This document shows, piece by piece, positions 1-8,876 of a stretch of DNA of 64,000 nt; within the stretch, counting starts at the first letter, position 1, and every line of letters starts with the position of its first letter. Source of the DNA: Pedobacter xixiisoli (GTDB lineage: Bacteria > Bacteroidota > Bacteroidia > Sphingobacteriales > Sphingobacteriaceae); NCBI RefSeq assembly GCF_900215335.1, contig NZ_OCMT01000002.1, positions 248,001 to 312,000 on the forward strand, given 5' to 3'. The position numbers and the translations under genes were made by a program. A model generated the notes under the pieces. The model searched no databases. It had not been told where the DNA came from and saw only the letters and a program-made list of their open reading frames with translations.

Positions 1-205
1 TACTACTGAGTTCAAATTCACAGCAAGCCAAGTTACCGAAACAACGAATAATCAATCATCTGTTGTTAATTATACCTTAATTAATAATCTAGCGGTTAAA
101 AAGCAGAATGGGGCTTATCATACTCTTCTAGTTATTATCGATAATAAGCTCGAAGGTGCCCATTATAATCAGGGTTATGCTTGGGGTACTTTTATGAGAC
201 AGTAA
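1..205 (+). CDS. C-terminal end of an unknown protein (5' truncated)
   Basis: An open frame enters from the left edge (first full codon at base 2) and ends with TAA at 203-205, giving about 67 residues. The visible part is polar, rich in Asn, Thr and Tyr, with alternating hydrophobic residues as in beta-strands. The next two genes encode exported proteins on the same strand, so this may be the tail of another exported protein. No family is recognised and the start lies outside the window. Confidence 0.6.
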   Translation, partial: TTEFKFTASQVTETTNNQSSVVNYTLINNLAVKKQNGAYHTLLVIIDNKLEGAHYNQGYAWGTFMRQ

Positions 206-239
206 GGCATACGTCTTTTCATAACTAAATATTAAAAAT

Positions 240-899
240 ATGAAAACATTAAATGTACTATTATTACTATTCGTAGTAAGCTTTACAGCATGCAAAAAAG
301 ATAGCATTGCTCCAAAGGAAATAAATGAACCGTTTGACATCAGACAATATGTACTTGTAACAAGGCAAACAAATAATAACAACTGGGTAGTAAATGTTAG
401 TGTAACAAGTTTCGAAGCTCAAAGTAAATCAATTGTTTTTAACGAAGGTGGGCAAATTCCTGATAGTGGTTTTGGTTATAGCTATGCAGATGGCGTTTTA
501 AAATTACTTTACGATGGAAGGGTTAATTCGGAACTTAAGATTGAAAATAATCTCATCGCATCGAAGAAACTTAGCGGGATAACTACTTCATACCAGTTAA
601 TTAAAATTCCCAACGAAAATCCGCTAAATGGAAACACCTATAATGGTGGCTGGAAATCTGAGGGTAGTTTTTTGACCACAGTAGCAAGTGTGAAGTTTAC
701 AGATACCCATTATAGCGAAGCTTCCATTAATTTGCCGCCGCCGAACAAAACCTATCAATTATTTAAAAATATAGCGGCTTATAGTTACGATGTAACCAAT
801 CGGGTAGATAGCTTTTGGGTGTTATCTGACGGGAAGTTAGAAGGTTATAGGCAGTATGGCAACAGCAATACTAGTGTAAATGGAACCTTCAGTAAATAA
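240..899 (+). CDS. Putative lipoprotein of unknown function
   Basis: The 219-residue product begins with a short basic region and a hydrophobic stretch ending in the lipobox FTAC, with Cys18 as the predicted lipidated residue followed by KKDS, a common start for Bacteroidota outer-membrane lipoproteins. The remainder is beta-rich and has no motif I recognise. It lies 34 bp after the preceding frame and 33 bp before the next exported protein, which suggests one transcript. The function is unknown; export is inferred from the signal only. Confidence 0.75.
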   Translation: MKTLNVLLLLFVVSFTACKKDSIAPKEINEPFDIRQYVLVTRQTNNNNWVVNVSVTSFEAQSKSIVFNEGGQIPDSGFGYSYADGVLKLLYDGRVNSELKIENNLIASKKLSGITTSYQLIKIPNENPLNGNTYNGGWKSEGSFLTTVASVKFTDTHYSEASINLPPPNKTYQLFKNIAAYSYDVTNRVDSFWVLSDGKLEGYRQYGNSNTSVNGTFSK

Positions 900-932
900 A
901 ATCAATTAATTAAATTTTAAAAAACTCAAGTC

Positions 933-1502
933 ATGAAAAAATACATTCTATACCTCATTTTAATGAGCTTAAGCCACATCGGCTTTGCACAAAACTTAAC
1001 ACCTCCGCAAGTATCAGGTTACCTCAGCGCAAGCACAATAAACGTTAATTTTCCCTTTAACATTAAGGGTGTTCCATTTACACAAATACCCAAGAGCGTA
1101 TGGTATCCAACCTCAGTTATTATCGCCGATTTTCAAATGAACTATTATTTGGAAGGAGATGATAGTAAGCAAATCAATACCATAAGGAAACATGTAATAC
1201 CCAACAGTAAAACGGGCGCCTGGGAAATTACAGGGTTAAGCATTGAACCTTTGCCTCATTCTACACCAAATGCTAGAGTAGACCACCAAAGAACCACTTA
1301 TATGCTCTCGATTTATCAAATACACACTGGTCAAAAATCGGCAATGTGGTATGCCAATATCCATCTCAATCAGATACAAACCAATAAAATTCCAGCTCAA
1401 AAGTTAGGTCCCATAAAAGTTCACCCCAAAGACAAGGTAATTCTTAATCCACAACCCATTCCACCAAAGGAGATTAAGAGGAAAATTAGAACTAAAAACT
1501 AA
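933..1502 (+). CDS. Secreted protein of unknown function
   Basis: The product has 189 residues with a clear Sec signal peptide (MKKYILYLILMSLSHIGFAQ), probably cleaved close to the FAQ at residues 18-20. There is no lipobox Cys. The body is Pro- and Ile-rich and ends in a very basic tail (KEIKRKIRTKN). I see no enzymatic motif and do not recognise a family. It follows the upstream lipoprotein gene by 33 bp on the same strand. A run of eight T residues directly follows the stop, and the next gene starts about 280 bp on. Confidence 0.75.
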   Translation: MKKYILYLILMSLSHIGFAQNLTPPQVSGYLSASTINVNFPFNIKGVPFTQIPKSVWYPTSVIIADFQMNYYLEGDDSKQINTIRKHVIPNSKTGAWEITGLSIEPLPHSTPNARVDHQRTTYMLSIYQIHTGQKSAMWYANIHLNQIQTNKIPAQKLGPIKVHPKDKVILNPQPIPPKEIKRKIRTKN

Positions 1503-1784
1503 TTTTTTTTTGAAAAGCAATACCCGTAGTGCTTTGGTTCCGATAGTCCCGCCCTTTGCTAAATGCCATGAAAAATGGCATACCGCTGTCTGTCGGGTTT
1601 ATTTTACTCTAAACATCACCATAAACCTAGCTATTAAGCTGCTATAATTTCACATTCTTTAAGCGCTTCGCTAAGCCATAACCTTATTCGCTCATCAGAA
1701 TCACCCATTCACTCATTATCAAAAAATGCTTCTAGAAAGAGTTGTTCTTTTGGTTAACAATTTAAACATTTCAAATTTTAAGCT

Positions 1785-2855
1785 ATGAGAAATTTTAAAA
1801 TAATACCTGTGCTTTTATTGCTGTTAAGCTTTTCATCCTGTAAAAAAGACAAAGTAAAAGCAGTTGAAGTCGTCAACATTTTTGCAGGGTTTGGTAATAG
1901 TGCTTTTTTAAAAACCGATGGAAGTTTTTGGTTAGCTGGCGTAAATAGGTTCGACAATGGCGTATTAGCATTTGAAAGTAAGCCAAAGTTTATCATGAAC
2001 AATGTAAAAGCTGTGGCATTAGGCGTATCACATGATTTGGTTTTGAAAACAGACCATACCTTATGGGCAGTTGGCAGTAATGAATTTGGGCAATTTGGAG
2101 ATGGAACAATAAAAGGTACCCCTTTACCTAAACAAATTATGGACAACGTAAAAGCAGTTAGCACCTGGGGTTATCATATACTCATTTTAAAAACTGATGC
2201 AACACTCTGGTTTTCTGGCGGCAATGGTGGTGGCGGCATTGGTATTAACACTAGCACATTTAGGCAAATCGCTAACGATGTACTAGCGATAAGTGCGGGC
2301 GCCAGCTATTCTATGTTCATAAAAACTGATTTTACCCTTTGGGCAGTTGGAAATAATTCTTCAGGTGCATTTGGAGATGGAACCGAGATTGGAACGAGTG
2401 CTCCCAAATTAATCATGTCTGACGTTAAAAAGGTATCTACCGGCATTGGATGTACAATGATTTTAAAAAACAACAACAGTCTTTGGGCTACCGGAAACAA
2501 CGCTGATGGTCAACTAGGAATAGGAACCTACACCAATATAAAAACACCTCAACAAGTTATGACTGATGTAAAAGATGTAAGCATAATAGATAGCCATACA
2601 CTAATTCTAAAAACAGATGCTACACTTTGGGTTACCGGACATAATATCAACGGGCAATTGGGCGATGGTACTACAATAAAAATAAATAGACCTAAACAAA
2701 TTACCACAAACGTTAAGGAAATTGCTGCCGGCACAAGGCATTCCGTAATACTAAAAACAGACAACACTGTCTGGGCAACAGGAAAAAATGGTACTGGTGA
2801 AGTGGGTGATGGTGCAAGGTTAGATAGATCAAATTTTATAAAAATTGAATTATAA
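1785..2855 (+). CDS. RCC1-repeat lipoprotein, predicted seven-bladed beta-propeller
   Basis: A lipoprotein signal (LLSFSSC, lipidated Cys19, then KKDK) is followed by seven repeats of about 48 residues with the core T-L-W-x-x-G-x-N-x-x-G-Q-x-G-D-G-T. This is the RCC1 (regulator of chromosome condensation) repeat, which folds as a seven-bladed propeller, and seven units account for nearly the whole 356 residues. Bacterial RCC1 proteins are usually extracellular or surface proteins of unknown binding specificity. The stop (2853-2855) is 4 bp from the chosen start of the mannanase-like gene, so the two are probably co-transcribed and may act at the same cell surface. Confidence 0.85.
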   Translation: MRNFKIIPVLLLLLSFSSCKKDKVKAVEVVNIFAGFGNSAFLKTDGSFWLAGVNRFDNGVLAFESKPKFIMNNVKAVALGVSHDLVLKTDHTLWAVGSNEFGQFGDGTIKGTPLPKQIMDNVKAVSTWGYHILILKTDATLWFSGGNGGGGIGINTSTFRQIANDVLAISAGASYSMFIKTDFTLWAVGNNSSGAFGDGTEIGTSAPKLIMSDVKKVSTGIGCTMILKNNNSLWATGNNADGQLGIGTYTNIKTPQQVMTDVKDVSIIDSHTLILKTDATLWVTGHNINGQLGDGTTIKINRPKQITTNVKEIAAGTRHSVILKTDNTVWATGKNGTGEVGDGARLDRSNFIKIEL

Positions 2856-2859
2856 GATC

Positions 2860-3912
2860 ATGAAAACATTTAAAATAAGTTTAGTATTAATTTTTGCTAT
2901 CGCATTTTGTATCGGTTGCAAAAAGAACCGTCAAGCACCAGATGATGTAACGCAAGGTTTGCATGTGGTAGACAGTAAATATGTTGCCGATAAATGTGGT
3001 AACAAAATCGTATTGAGAGGCGTAAATATGGGCAATGTTTATGCTGTAAATTTCGGTCTAAAGGAAATAGAAGAAATCGAAAAAACAGGCGCCAATTCTG
3101 TAAGAATAGTACTTACACAACAATATCAAGATTGGAGTAACGGTGGTGCCATGACCGCAATTACCGGCGCAAAAATAGAAACTGCAATCAATGCATGTAT
3201 AAGTAAAGGAATGATCCCCATACTAGAATTACATGATTATACCGGTTCGGCAAATGTAACTAACGATCTACCTAAAGCTACCCAATGGTGGACAAAATCA
3301 GATATCAAATCCACATTGATAAAATACCAGAAATCAATTATCATAAATATCGCAAATGAGCCAGATAACGGTAGCGCATCTGACGCAACTTATAGCAATG
3401 CTAATTTAGCTGCCATCAAAAGTTTAAGAGATGCAGGCTATACCTGCCCACTCATGATTGATGCTTCAAATTATGGAAAAGACCATGCCGTTTTTTTGTT
3501 TAAAGGCAAAGAGTTGATAGATGCCGACCCTTTACATAATCTAATATTTAGCGTACATGCTTACTGGCCAACAAATGGTGCTTATGGCAACTATTCTGAT
3601 GTCAAAATAACAGCCGATTTTGCTGCGCTTAAGCAAAGTAGTTTACCTATCGTTTTCGGCGAAATAGCAATTGCTGATATTCAGAATGGCTTGGCTTACA
3701 ACATTAATTACCGCCTAATTATGAAATTGTGCCAAGATAACGAATTTGGATATTTGGCTTGGTGGTGGGGTTTTAATAATAACCCAGGTGCCAATAATCA
3801 ATTAAGCATGACACCAAATGGTTTGTTTACCGGTCTTCAAAATGGAGGCAAGGTTATCGCCGTTGATGATGTAAACTCCATTAAAAACACGTCCAAAAAA
3901 GCTTGTTTATAG
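2860..3912 (+). CDS. GH5 family glycoside hydrolase, beta-mannanase-like lipoprotein
   Basis: The 350-residue protein has a lipobox (FCIGC, then KKNR), so it is probably anchored in the outer membrane. The catalytic pattern of GH5 is visible: HDYTG near residue 128, INIANEP with the acid/base Glu167, and FGE with the nucleophile Glu268, about 100 residues apart as expected. Segments such as GANSVRIVL, LELHDYTG and LAWWWGFNN resemble the Bacillus beta-1,4-mannanase branch (GH5_8). The start at 2860 (MKTFKIS) is preferred over the upstream in-frame ATG at 2845, because it starts the signal peptide directly and avoids overlap with the RCC1 gene. Other GH5 beta-glucan specificities are possible. 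Confidence 0.85.
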   Translation: MKTFKISLVLIFAIAFCIGCKKNRQAPDDVTQGLHVVDSKYVADKCGNKIVLRGVNMGNVYAVNFGLKEIEEIEKTGANSVRIVLTQQYQDWSNGGAMTAITGAKIETAINACISKGMIPILELHDYTGSANVTNDLPKATQWWTKSDIKSTLIKYQKSIIINIANEPDNGSASDATYSNANLAAIKSLRDAGYTCPLMIDASNYGKDHAVFLFKGKELIDADPLHNLIFSVHAYWPTNGAYGNYSDVKITADFAALKQSSLPIVFGEIAIADIQNGLAYNINYRLIMKLCQDNEFGYLAWWWGFNNNPGANNQLSMTPNGLFTGLQNGGKVIAVDDVNSIKNTSKKACL

Positions 3913-3952
3913 CACTACATTATATATCACTAAAATCTTAAAGCAATCAATT

Positions 3953-4597
3953 ATGAAAATTTTATTTATTATATGTTTAAGTGCGTTAAGCATTACTGCC
4001 ACATTTGCCCAAGCACAAACTAAAAAGTCAACAGGTAAAACAACTACTACAAAAAAAACGACACCAATCAAAACTGTTACCACTAGTAAAACAACAAGTA
4101 AACCTGTAGAATCAAGTGAGAAAACTGCCGTAAAGTCACGTAGCAAAGTTACCCAACAAAGTAAATCAAACACTGGTGGCCTGGCTAGCTATAAAGCAGC
4201 ATTAGGTTTAAAATTTATCTATGGTGTTTCTGCTACTGGTAAAGTTTTTCTCAAGGATAAGCATGCATTAGAAGGTATTGTGAGGTACAACGGCGCTGGC
4301 GGATTAGGTAGCAATATCGCATTTACTGCATTGTACCAATATCATAATAACATCAAAGATGTAGATGGCTTACGTTGGTACATAGGTGGCGGTGGTTATG
4401 TCAATCATTTTAGCTGGAAAGATAACGATATTGCGGGAGTAACCACTTTCGGCGCATCTGGAGTAATCGGGTTAGAATATAAAATAAAATCTCTACCATT
4501 GGCCATTAGCGCAGACTGGGTTCCTGGCTACGTTATAAGTAAAAATATTGGTTTTTCAGCAGAAAACGGTGGTATTGGAATCAAATACACTTTCTAA
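3953..4597 (+). CDS. Outer-membrane beta-barrel protein with Lys/Thr-rich linker
   Basis: The 214-residue product has a signal peptide (cleavage near TFAQAQ), then a low-complexity Lys/Thr/Ser segment from about residue 23 to 70, then about 140 residues of alternating amphipathic strands rich in Gly and aromatic residues, ending in Phe (GIKYTF). A terminal aromatic residue is the usual C-terminal signature of an outer-membrane barrel. The Lys/Thr segment probably faces the periplasm or peptidoglycan. It lies 40 bp after the mannanase-like gene. No transport or binding function can be read from the sequence. Confidence 0.75.
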   Translation: MKILFIICLSALSITATFAQAQTKKSTGKTTTTKKTTPIKTVTTSKTTSKPVESSEKTAVKSRSKVTQQSKSNTGGLASYKAALGLKFIYGVSATGKVFLKDKHALEGIVRYNGAGGLGSNIAFTALYQYHNNIKDVDGLRWYIGGGGYVNHFSWKDNDIAGVTTFGASGVIGLEYKIKSLPLAISADWVPGYVISKNIGFSAENGGIGIKYTF

Positions 4598-4677
4598 ATT
4601 ATGAAAATGCTTAGTACATAAATATTTATAATATGATTTTATAAATAAATACACGAAATTTAAGTAAAGTAAATACC

Positions 4678-5400
4678 ATGTTAAAAGCAGCAATTTTAGA
4701 CGATGAAGTAAGGGGAAGCAAATTGCTTGCCCATAAACTTGATATTTTTGAAGATGAATTGCAGGTAGTAAGCATTTTTAACGAACCAGCAAAGGCGCTA
4801 GATACAATTATAAAACTTGATATAGATGTTTTATTTCTAGACGTAGAAATGCCAGCAATGAATGGCTTTCAATTTTTAGAACGCTTAGGCACATTTAATT
4901 TTGAAGTTATTTTTACCACTGCCTATGATAGCTACACCCTAGATGCTTTGCGAATTAGTGCTGTAGATTACCTACTAAAGCCTGTTGATCAAGATGATTT
5001 GCAAACCGCAATTACTAGGTTAAGAAAACGAGTTGCCGAAAAACTAATGTACAAATCGGTGAAGCTGGAGAAGAAACAAACCAACAGATTAGCTCTACCT
5101 ACTGCAGAAGGCGTTTATTTGGTAGAAAAATCGAACATCTTACGAGTGGAAGCAATGAGTAACTATAGCGTATTTTTATTAACAGATAACAAGAAAATTG
5201 TAGTATCTAAAACTTTAAAAGAATACGAGAACTTATTAGATGATGAGCACTTTATGCGAATTAACAGGTCCGTAATTATCAATTTAGATTACGTAATAAA
5301 ATACCGCAAAGGCGATGGAGGTACATTGGAATTATCTGATGGCGCAGAAATCGAAGTCTCACCACAAAAGAAAGACCTCCTACTACAGCGCTTATTTTAA
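4678..5400 (+). CDS. LytTR-family response regulator
   Basis: The 240-residue product has an N-terminal receiver domain with acidic pocket residues Asp8 and Asp9, phosphoacceptor Asp55 (LFLDVEMP) and the Lys of DYLLKP, followed by a LytTR DNA-binding domain from about residue 137 (HFMRINRSVIINL is typical). In Bacteroidota such regulators usually pair with a LytS-type membrane kinase in the adjacent gene. None is adjacent here: both sides are a barrel protein and pnp, so the regulator looks orphaned. Targets are unknown. A good hairpin terminator follows about 100 bp downstream. Confidence 0.9.
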   Translation: MLKAAILDDEVRGSKLLAHKLDIFEDELQVVSIFNEPAKALDTIIKLDIDVLFLDVEMPAMNGFQFLERLGTFNFEVIFTTAYDSYTLDALRISAVDYLLKPVDQDDLQTAITRLRKRVAEKLMYKSVKLEKKQTNRLALPTAEGVYLVEKSNILRVEAMSNYSVFLLTDNKKIVVSKTLKEYENLLDDEHFMRINRSVIINLDYVIKYRKGDGGTLELSDGAEIEVSPQKKDLLLQRLF

Positions 5401-5495
5401 ACGAATAATTTCTACGGTTTAGAATTTTAACATGCATTTCGAAACTTGCGATTGAAACATCCAAGCCATATGTAACGCCTTTTATCCTAAATAAT

Positions 5496-5525
5496 AAAGC
5501 CCTTCCAGTAAACTGAAAGGGCTTT
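5496..5525. terminator. Bidirectional rho-independent terminator
   Basis: A 14-base arm (AAAGCCCTTCCAGT) pairs with its complement across a 2-base loop with one internal C:A mismatch, flanked by A-rich and T-rich ends on both strands. It sits between the convergent LytTR regulator and pnp genes and can serve both. Confidence 0.85.
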
Positions 5526-5567
5526 ATATTTATCTTCTTTCCGACTTGCGGACTATTAGATATTTTT

Positions 5568-7706
5568 TTACGCTTTAGGCGCAGCTTCTGGTTTTGGAGG
5601 ACGAGGCAACAACACTTTACGAGAAAGTTTCATTTTACCTTGCTTATCGATGTCTAACAATTTAACTTCGATTTTATCACCTTCTTTCAATACACCATCC
5701 ATAGTTTCTAAACGTTCCCATGAAATTTCAGAGATGTGTAACAAACCATCTTTACCTGGCATAACCTCTACAAATGCACCAAATGGCATAATAGATTTTA
5801 CTTTACCTTGGTAAATCTCACCAATCTCTGGTTTAGCAGCAATAGCACGGATACGAGAAACGGCAGCATCAATAGCAGCTTTATTATCAGCAAAAATTTC
5901 TACGATACCTTTGTTATCAACCTCTTCAATAGAGATAGACGCACCAGTTTCGCGTTGCATTTCTTGGATAATCTTACCACCTGGGCCGATTACAGCGCCA
6001 ATAAATTCTTTCTCGATAGTTAGAGAAACAATACGTGGTGCATGTGGTTTGTAATCTTCAGCTGGTGTTGCAATCGTTTTCTTCATCTCGTTTAAGATGT
6101 GTAAACGACCATCCTTAGCTTGTAATAAAGCTTTAGTTAAAACTTCATATGACAAACCATTGATTTTTAAATCCATTTGACAAGCAACTATACCATTTTC
6201 AGTACCAGTTACTTTAAAGTCCATATCTCCTAAGTGATCTTCATCACCTAAAATATCTGAAAGGATTTGATATTTACCAGTTTTTTCATCAGTAATTAAA
6301 CCCATCGCAATACCTGATACAGGAGATTTAATTTTGATACCTGCATCCATTAAGGCTAATGTACCCGCACAAACCGTAGCCATTGATGAAGAACCATTAG
6401 ATTCTAAAATATCAGATACAATACGGATAGTGTAAGGATTTTCAGCACCTTCTGGAAGTACTTTTTTCAACGAACGTTGTGCTAATGCACCATGACCAAT
6501 CTCTCTACGACCAGCACCTCTGTTAGGTCTAACCTCACCAGTTGAAAAACCAGGGAAATTATAGTGCAATAAGAATTTGTTATAACCATTGATGAAAGCA
6601 CCATCAATCATTTGCTCATCGTCTTTGCTACCTAAAGTAACCGACGTTAACGATTGAGTTTCACCACGTGTAAATACCGCCGAACCGTGAGCTGCAGGTA
6701 AATAACCTACTTCACTCCAAATTGGACGAATTTCTGTAGTCTTACGACCATCTAAACGAATACCTTCATCTAACAAAAGACTTCTAATTGCATCGTACTG
6801 CACATCATGATAATAATGTTTAGCCATTGCTTTAGTCAAATCTTCAGTTTCTTCTGGCATAGCCTCTAAAAACTCGTTGATAATTGCAGTAAAACCAGCT
6901 TTGCGCTCATCTTTGTTAGAACCAGATTTAGCGATAGCGTAAACTTTATCGTAAGTATCAGCGTAAACTTTAGCTTTTAAATCAGCATCATGATCTTCGT
7001 GGTTGTACTCACGTTTTACAGTTTTGCCGGTAGCTTCAGTTAATTCAACCTGAACAGCACATTGAACTTTAATTGCATCGTGTGCAAATTTTAAAGCTTC
7101 AACCATCTCCTCTTCCTGAATTTCATCGCACTCACCTTCCACCATACAAATATCGTTAGCAGAACCTGCAACCATAAATTCAAGTGTAGCACGCTCTAAA
7201 TCGCTAGCAAATGGATTGATTACCAATTTACCGTCAATTTTAGCAACACGTACTTCAGAAATTGGACCGTTGAAAGGAATATCAGAAACCGACAATGCTG
7301 CCGATGCTGCTAAACCTGCTAAACAATCTGGCATTATATTTTTATCCGCAGAAATTAATGAAATCATTACCTGCGTATCAGAGTGATAATCTGAAGGGAA
7401 CTGAGGACGTAAAGCTCTATCAACTAAGCGAGAGATTAATACCTCATAGTCAGATAATCTTGCCTCACGACGTAAAAATCCTCCTGGAATACGGCCAGTA
7501 GCCGCATATTTTTCTTGATAATCTACCGATAAAGGTAAAAAATCGGTACCTGGTTTAGCACCTACAGTTGATACCACAGTTGCTAACAACATCGTATCGC
7601 CCATTTTAACTACTACAGAACCATCAGCTTGTTTCGCTAATTTACCTGTTTCAATTTCTACAATTCTTCCATCGCCCAAATCGAACGATTTTTTTATTAC
7701 ATTCAT
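5568..7706 (-). CDS. pnp: Polyribonucleotide nucleotidyltransferase (PNPase)
   Basis: This is the phosphorolytic 3'-5' exoribonuclease that degrades mRNA from 3' ends and can add heteropolymeric tails. The 712 residues show the standard order: RNase PH domain 1, helical linker, RNase PH domain 2 ([16 protein letters not shown] region with phosphate-binding residues), KH domain with [10 protein letters not shown] near residue 565, and an S1 domain ([19 protein letters not shown]) near 640-700. The length is normal. It follows rpsO in the same direction, the gene order also found in Escherichia coli. The 5' untranslated region contains an inverted repeat (7721-7748) that could be a regulatory hairpin. 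Confidence 0.97.
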   Translation of the reverse strand: MNVIKKSFDLGDGRIVEIETGKLAKQADGSVVVKMGDTMLLATVVSTVGAKPGTDFLPLSVDYQEKYAATGRIPGGFLRREARLSDYEVLISRLVDRALRPQFPSDYHSDTQVMISLISADKNIMPDCLAGLAASAALSVSDIPFNGPISEVRVAKIDGKLVINPFASDLERATLEFMVAGSANDICMVEGECDEIQEEEMVEALKFAHDAIKVQCAVQVELTEATGKTVKREYNHEDHDADLKAKVYADTYDKVYAIAKSGSNKDERKAGFTAIINEFLEAMPEETEDLTKAMAKHYYHDVQYDAIRSLLLDEGIRLDGRKTTEIRPIWSEVGYLPAAHGSAVFTRGETQSLTSVTLGSKDDEQMIDGAFINGYNKFLLHYNFPGFSTGEVRPNRGAGRREIGHGALAQRSLKKVLPEGAENPYTIRIVSDILESNGSSSMATVCAGTLALMDAGIKIKSPVSGIAMGLITDEKTGKYQILSDILGDEDHLGDMDFKVTGTENGIVACQMDLKINGLSYEVLTKALLQAKDGRLHILNEMKKTIATPAEDYKPHAPRIVSLTIEKEFIGAVIGPGGKIIQEMQRETGASISIEEVDNKGIVEIFADNKAAIDAAVSRIRAIAAKPEIGEIYQGKVKSIMPFGAFVEVMPGKDGLLHISEISWERLETMDGVLKEGDKIEVKLLDIDKQGKMKLSRKVLLPRPPKPEAAPKA

Positions 7707-7720
7707 TTACAAATTGTTGT

Positions 7721-7748
7721 GATCTGTTTTTCCTCTTTCGAACAGATC
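7721..7748 (-). promoter_or_regulatory. Inverted repeat in the pnp leader
   Basis: GATCTGTT and AACAGATC form a perfect 8-bp stem around a 12-base loop, starting 15 bp upstream of the pnp start codon. There is no T-run, so it is not a terminator. In enterobacteria a leader hairpin between rpsO and pnp is the target of RNase III and PNPase autocontrol. That this hairpin does the same is only an inference. Confidence 0.45.
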
Positions 7749-7783
7749 GAGTTTATATTTATTTTTTCGAGTATTAAAACCAA

Positions 7784-7814
7784 AAAAGCCATCTGCCTAT
7801 TGGCGATGGCTTTT
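7784..7814 (-). terminator. Hairpin terminator after rpsO
   Basis: AAAAGCCATC with GCC pairs with GGC and GATGGCTTTT (one bulged T) just beyond the rpsO stop. The minus-strand product ends in T residues. It probably reduces, but may not abolish, read-through from rpsO into pnp. Confidence 0.7.
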
Positions 7815-7820
7815 ATAACA

Positions 7821-8105
7821 TTACACCGACTTGATGATATCTCTAAGCGATAAAGCTTTGATGATAGCACGGTAACGGTTAATATCTTTTTTGTGAAGAT
7901 AAGCTAAAATGCCACGACGTTTACCTACTAATTTTTGTAGAGCTAACTGCGTAGAAAAATCTTTACGATTTTTTTTCAAATGCTCTGTTAAGTGGGCAAT
8001 ACGATAAGTAAACAATGCTACTTGACCTTCTGCAGAACCAGTGTTGGTTGCTACTTCGCCGTGTTTTGCAAAAATTTCGGCTTTCTTTTCTGTACTTAAA
8101 TACAT
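7821..8105 (-). CDS. rpsO: 30S ribosomal protein S15
   Basis: The product is a small basic protein of 94 residues, slightly longer than the usual 88-89 because of the N-terminal extension MYLST. It contains the family signatures GSAEGQVALFTYRI, HLTEHLKKNRKDF and LVGKRRGILAYL, which contact 16S rRNA helices H20-H22 during early 30S assembly. It is the first gene of an rpsO-pnp unit. A TAnnTTTG promoter element (TATCTTTG) lies about 40 bp upstream of the start. Confidence 0.97.
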   Translation of the reverse strand: MYLSTEKKAEIFAKHGEVATNTGSAEGQVALFTYRIAHLTEHLKKNRKDFSTQLALQKLVGKRRGILAYLHKKDINRYRAIIKALSLRDIIKSV

Positions 8106-8145
8106 TCTTGAATAATATTAAAGTTAAAATTAATTAATTGTGCCG

Positions 8146-8153
8146 CAAAGATA
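8146..8153 (-). promoter_or_regulatory. Promoter -7 element (TATCTTTG) for rpsO-pnp
   Basis: An exact match to the Bacteroidota consensus TAnnTTTG, read on the minus strand, lies 40 bp before the rpsO start. No clear TTG was seen at the expected -33 position, so the assignment rests on the -7 box and its position. Confidence 0.55.
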
Positions 8154-8337
8154 CTGTATTTTTCTGATTTGAAAAATTGTTGAATTGATTAATTGTCAAA
8201 TTGTTTCGGTTAGCTAACTGCTTGAGTTAATGAATTGTTTATTCATTATTTTTTTTGAAAATCAACAGTAATTAGTTCTTGGATACTGCAGCCCTGCTAT
8301 CCGTTGCAATCTTTTTGTTAACGTCAGTGCGCAAAAC

Positions 8338-8362
8338 CTCGTAGGTTTTAAAAACCTACGAG
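8338..8362. repeat. Perfect 12-bp inverted repeat (REP-like)
   Basis: CTCGTAGGTTTT is followed by one A and then its exact complement, giving a 25-base palindrome. I recall this motif (a CTACGAGGTT hairpin) as a frequent intergenic element in Flavobacteriia and Sphingobacteriia; that recollection was not checked. It has T/A-rich centres rather than flanking T-runs, so it is not a typical terminator. Confidence 0.6.
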
Positions 8363-8499
8363 ATTTCTACGATTTTGCCACAAAAAGTATTTCCACTCCT
8401 ATCAGGTTTATTTATCAAAGACACTACACAAAAGTGTCACGCTTCTAAACATATCGCAAATTAATATTGACAAAGTTAAAGGACTTTCGAACCGTAAGT

Positions 8500-8703
8500 T
8501 TAAACATTTATCTTACGGATAAGAATACCCTTACCTTGAGGTTGTTTTAATAGTTTACCTCCATTTAACTGAACAGCAACGTAGTTAAGCTGTAACAAGG
8601 CATAGATTTTTTGCTCTGCAGATTTACTCAAATACAAAGCCTCTCTTTCAGCCAATATGCTTTCGCGAGACATATCTGTATCATATATTTTCAATCTGCC
8701 CAT
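8500..8703 (-). CDS. Small conserved-looking protein of unknown function
   Basis: The frame encodes 67 residues from MGRLKIYDTD; an in-frame ATG seven codons upstream (8724) would add a hydrophobic MFLYFWV, which I consider less likely. The product is charged, with a helical middle (REALYLSKSAEQKIYALLQLN) and a basic C-terminus (GKGILIRKI). It is transcribed divergently from the NtrC-type regulator. No family is recognised. Coding is supported only by the amino-acid composition and absence of competing frames. Confidence 0.5.
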   Translation of the reverse strand: MGRLKIYDTDMSRESILAEREALYLSKSAEQKIYALLQLNYVAVQLNGGKLLKQPQGKGILIRKINV

Positions 8704-8876
8704 TACCCAAAAATACAAAAACATTGGATGATTTAAAAAATTTGTTATTCATCGATAAAAAAATCATATATCAACAAACAACTTTCAACTATCATCGTTA
8801 TAAAAACGGATTGTACAAAAAACTATACATTCAGCAAAAAACAATATATTCGCATTAGAAAATCCCCAACCCCGAT

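Larger units (their letters stand above)
8106..8499. other. Intergenic region upstream of rpsO
   Basis: The spacer contains the rpsO promoter element, an A+T-rich stretch, and a perfect 25-base palindrome (8338-8362). No coding frame in either strand looks credible. Confidence 0.6.

Noticed and set aside
1563..1581. Terminator candidate ATGCCAT-gaaaa-ATGGCAT
   Set aside because: There is no T-run after the stem, so it was not listed as a terminator.
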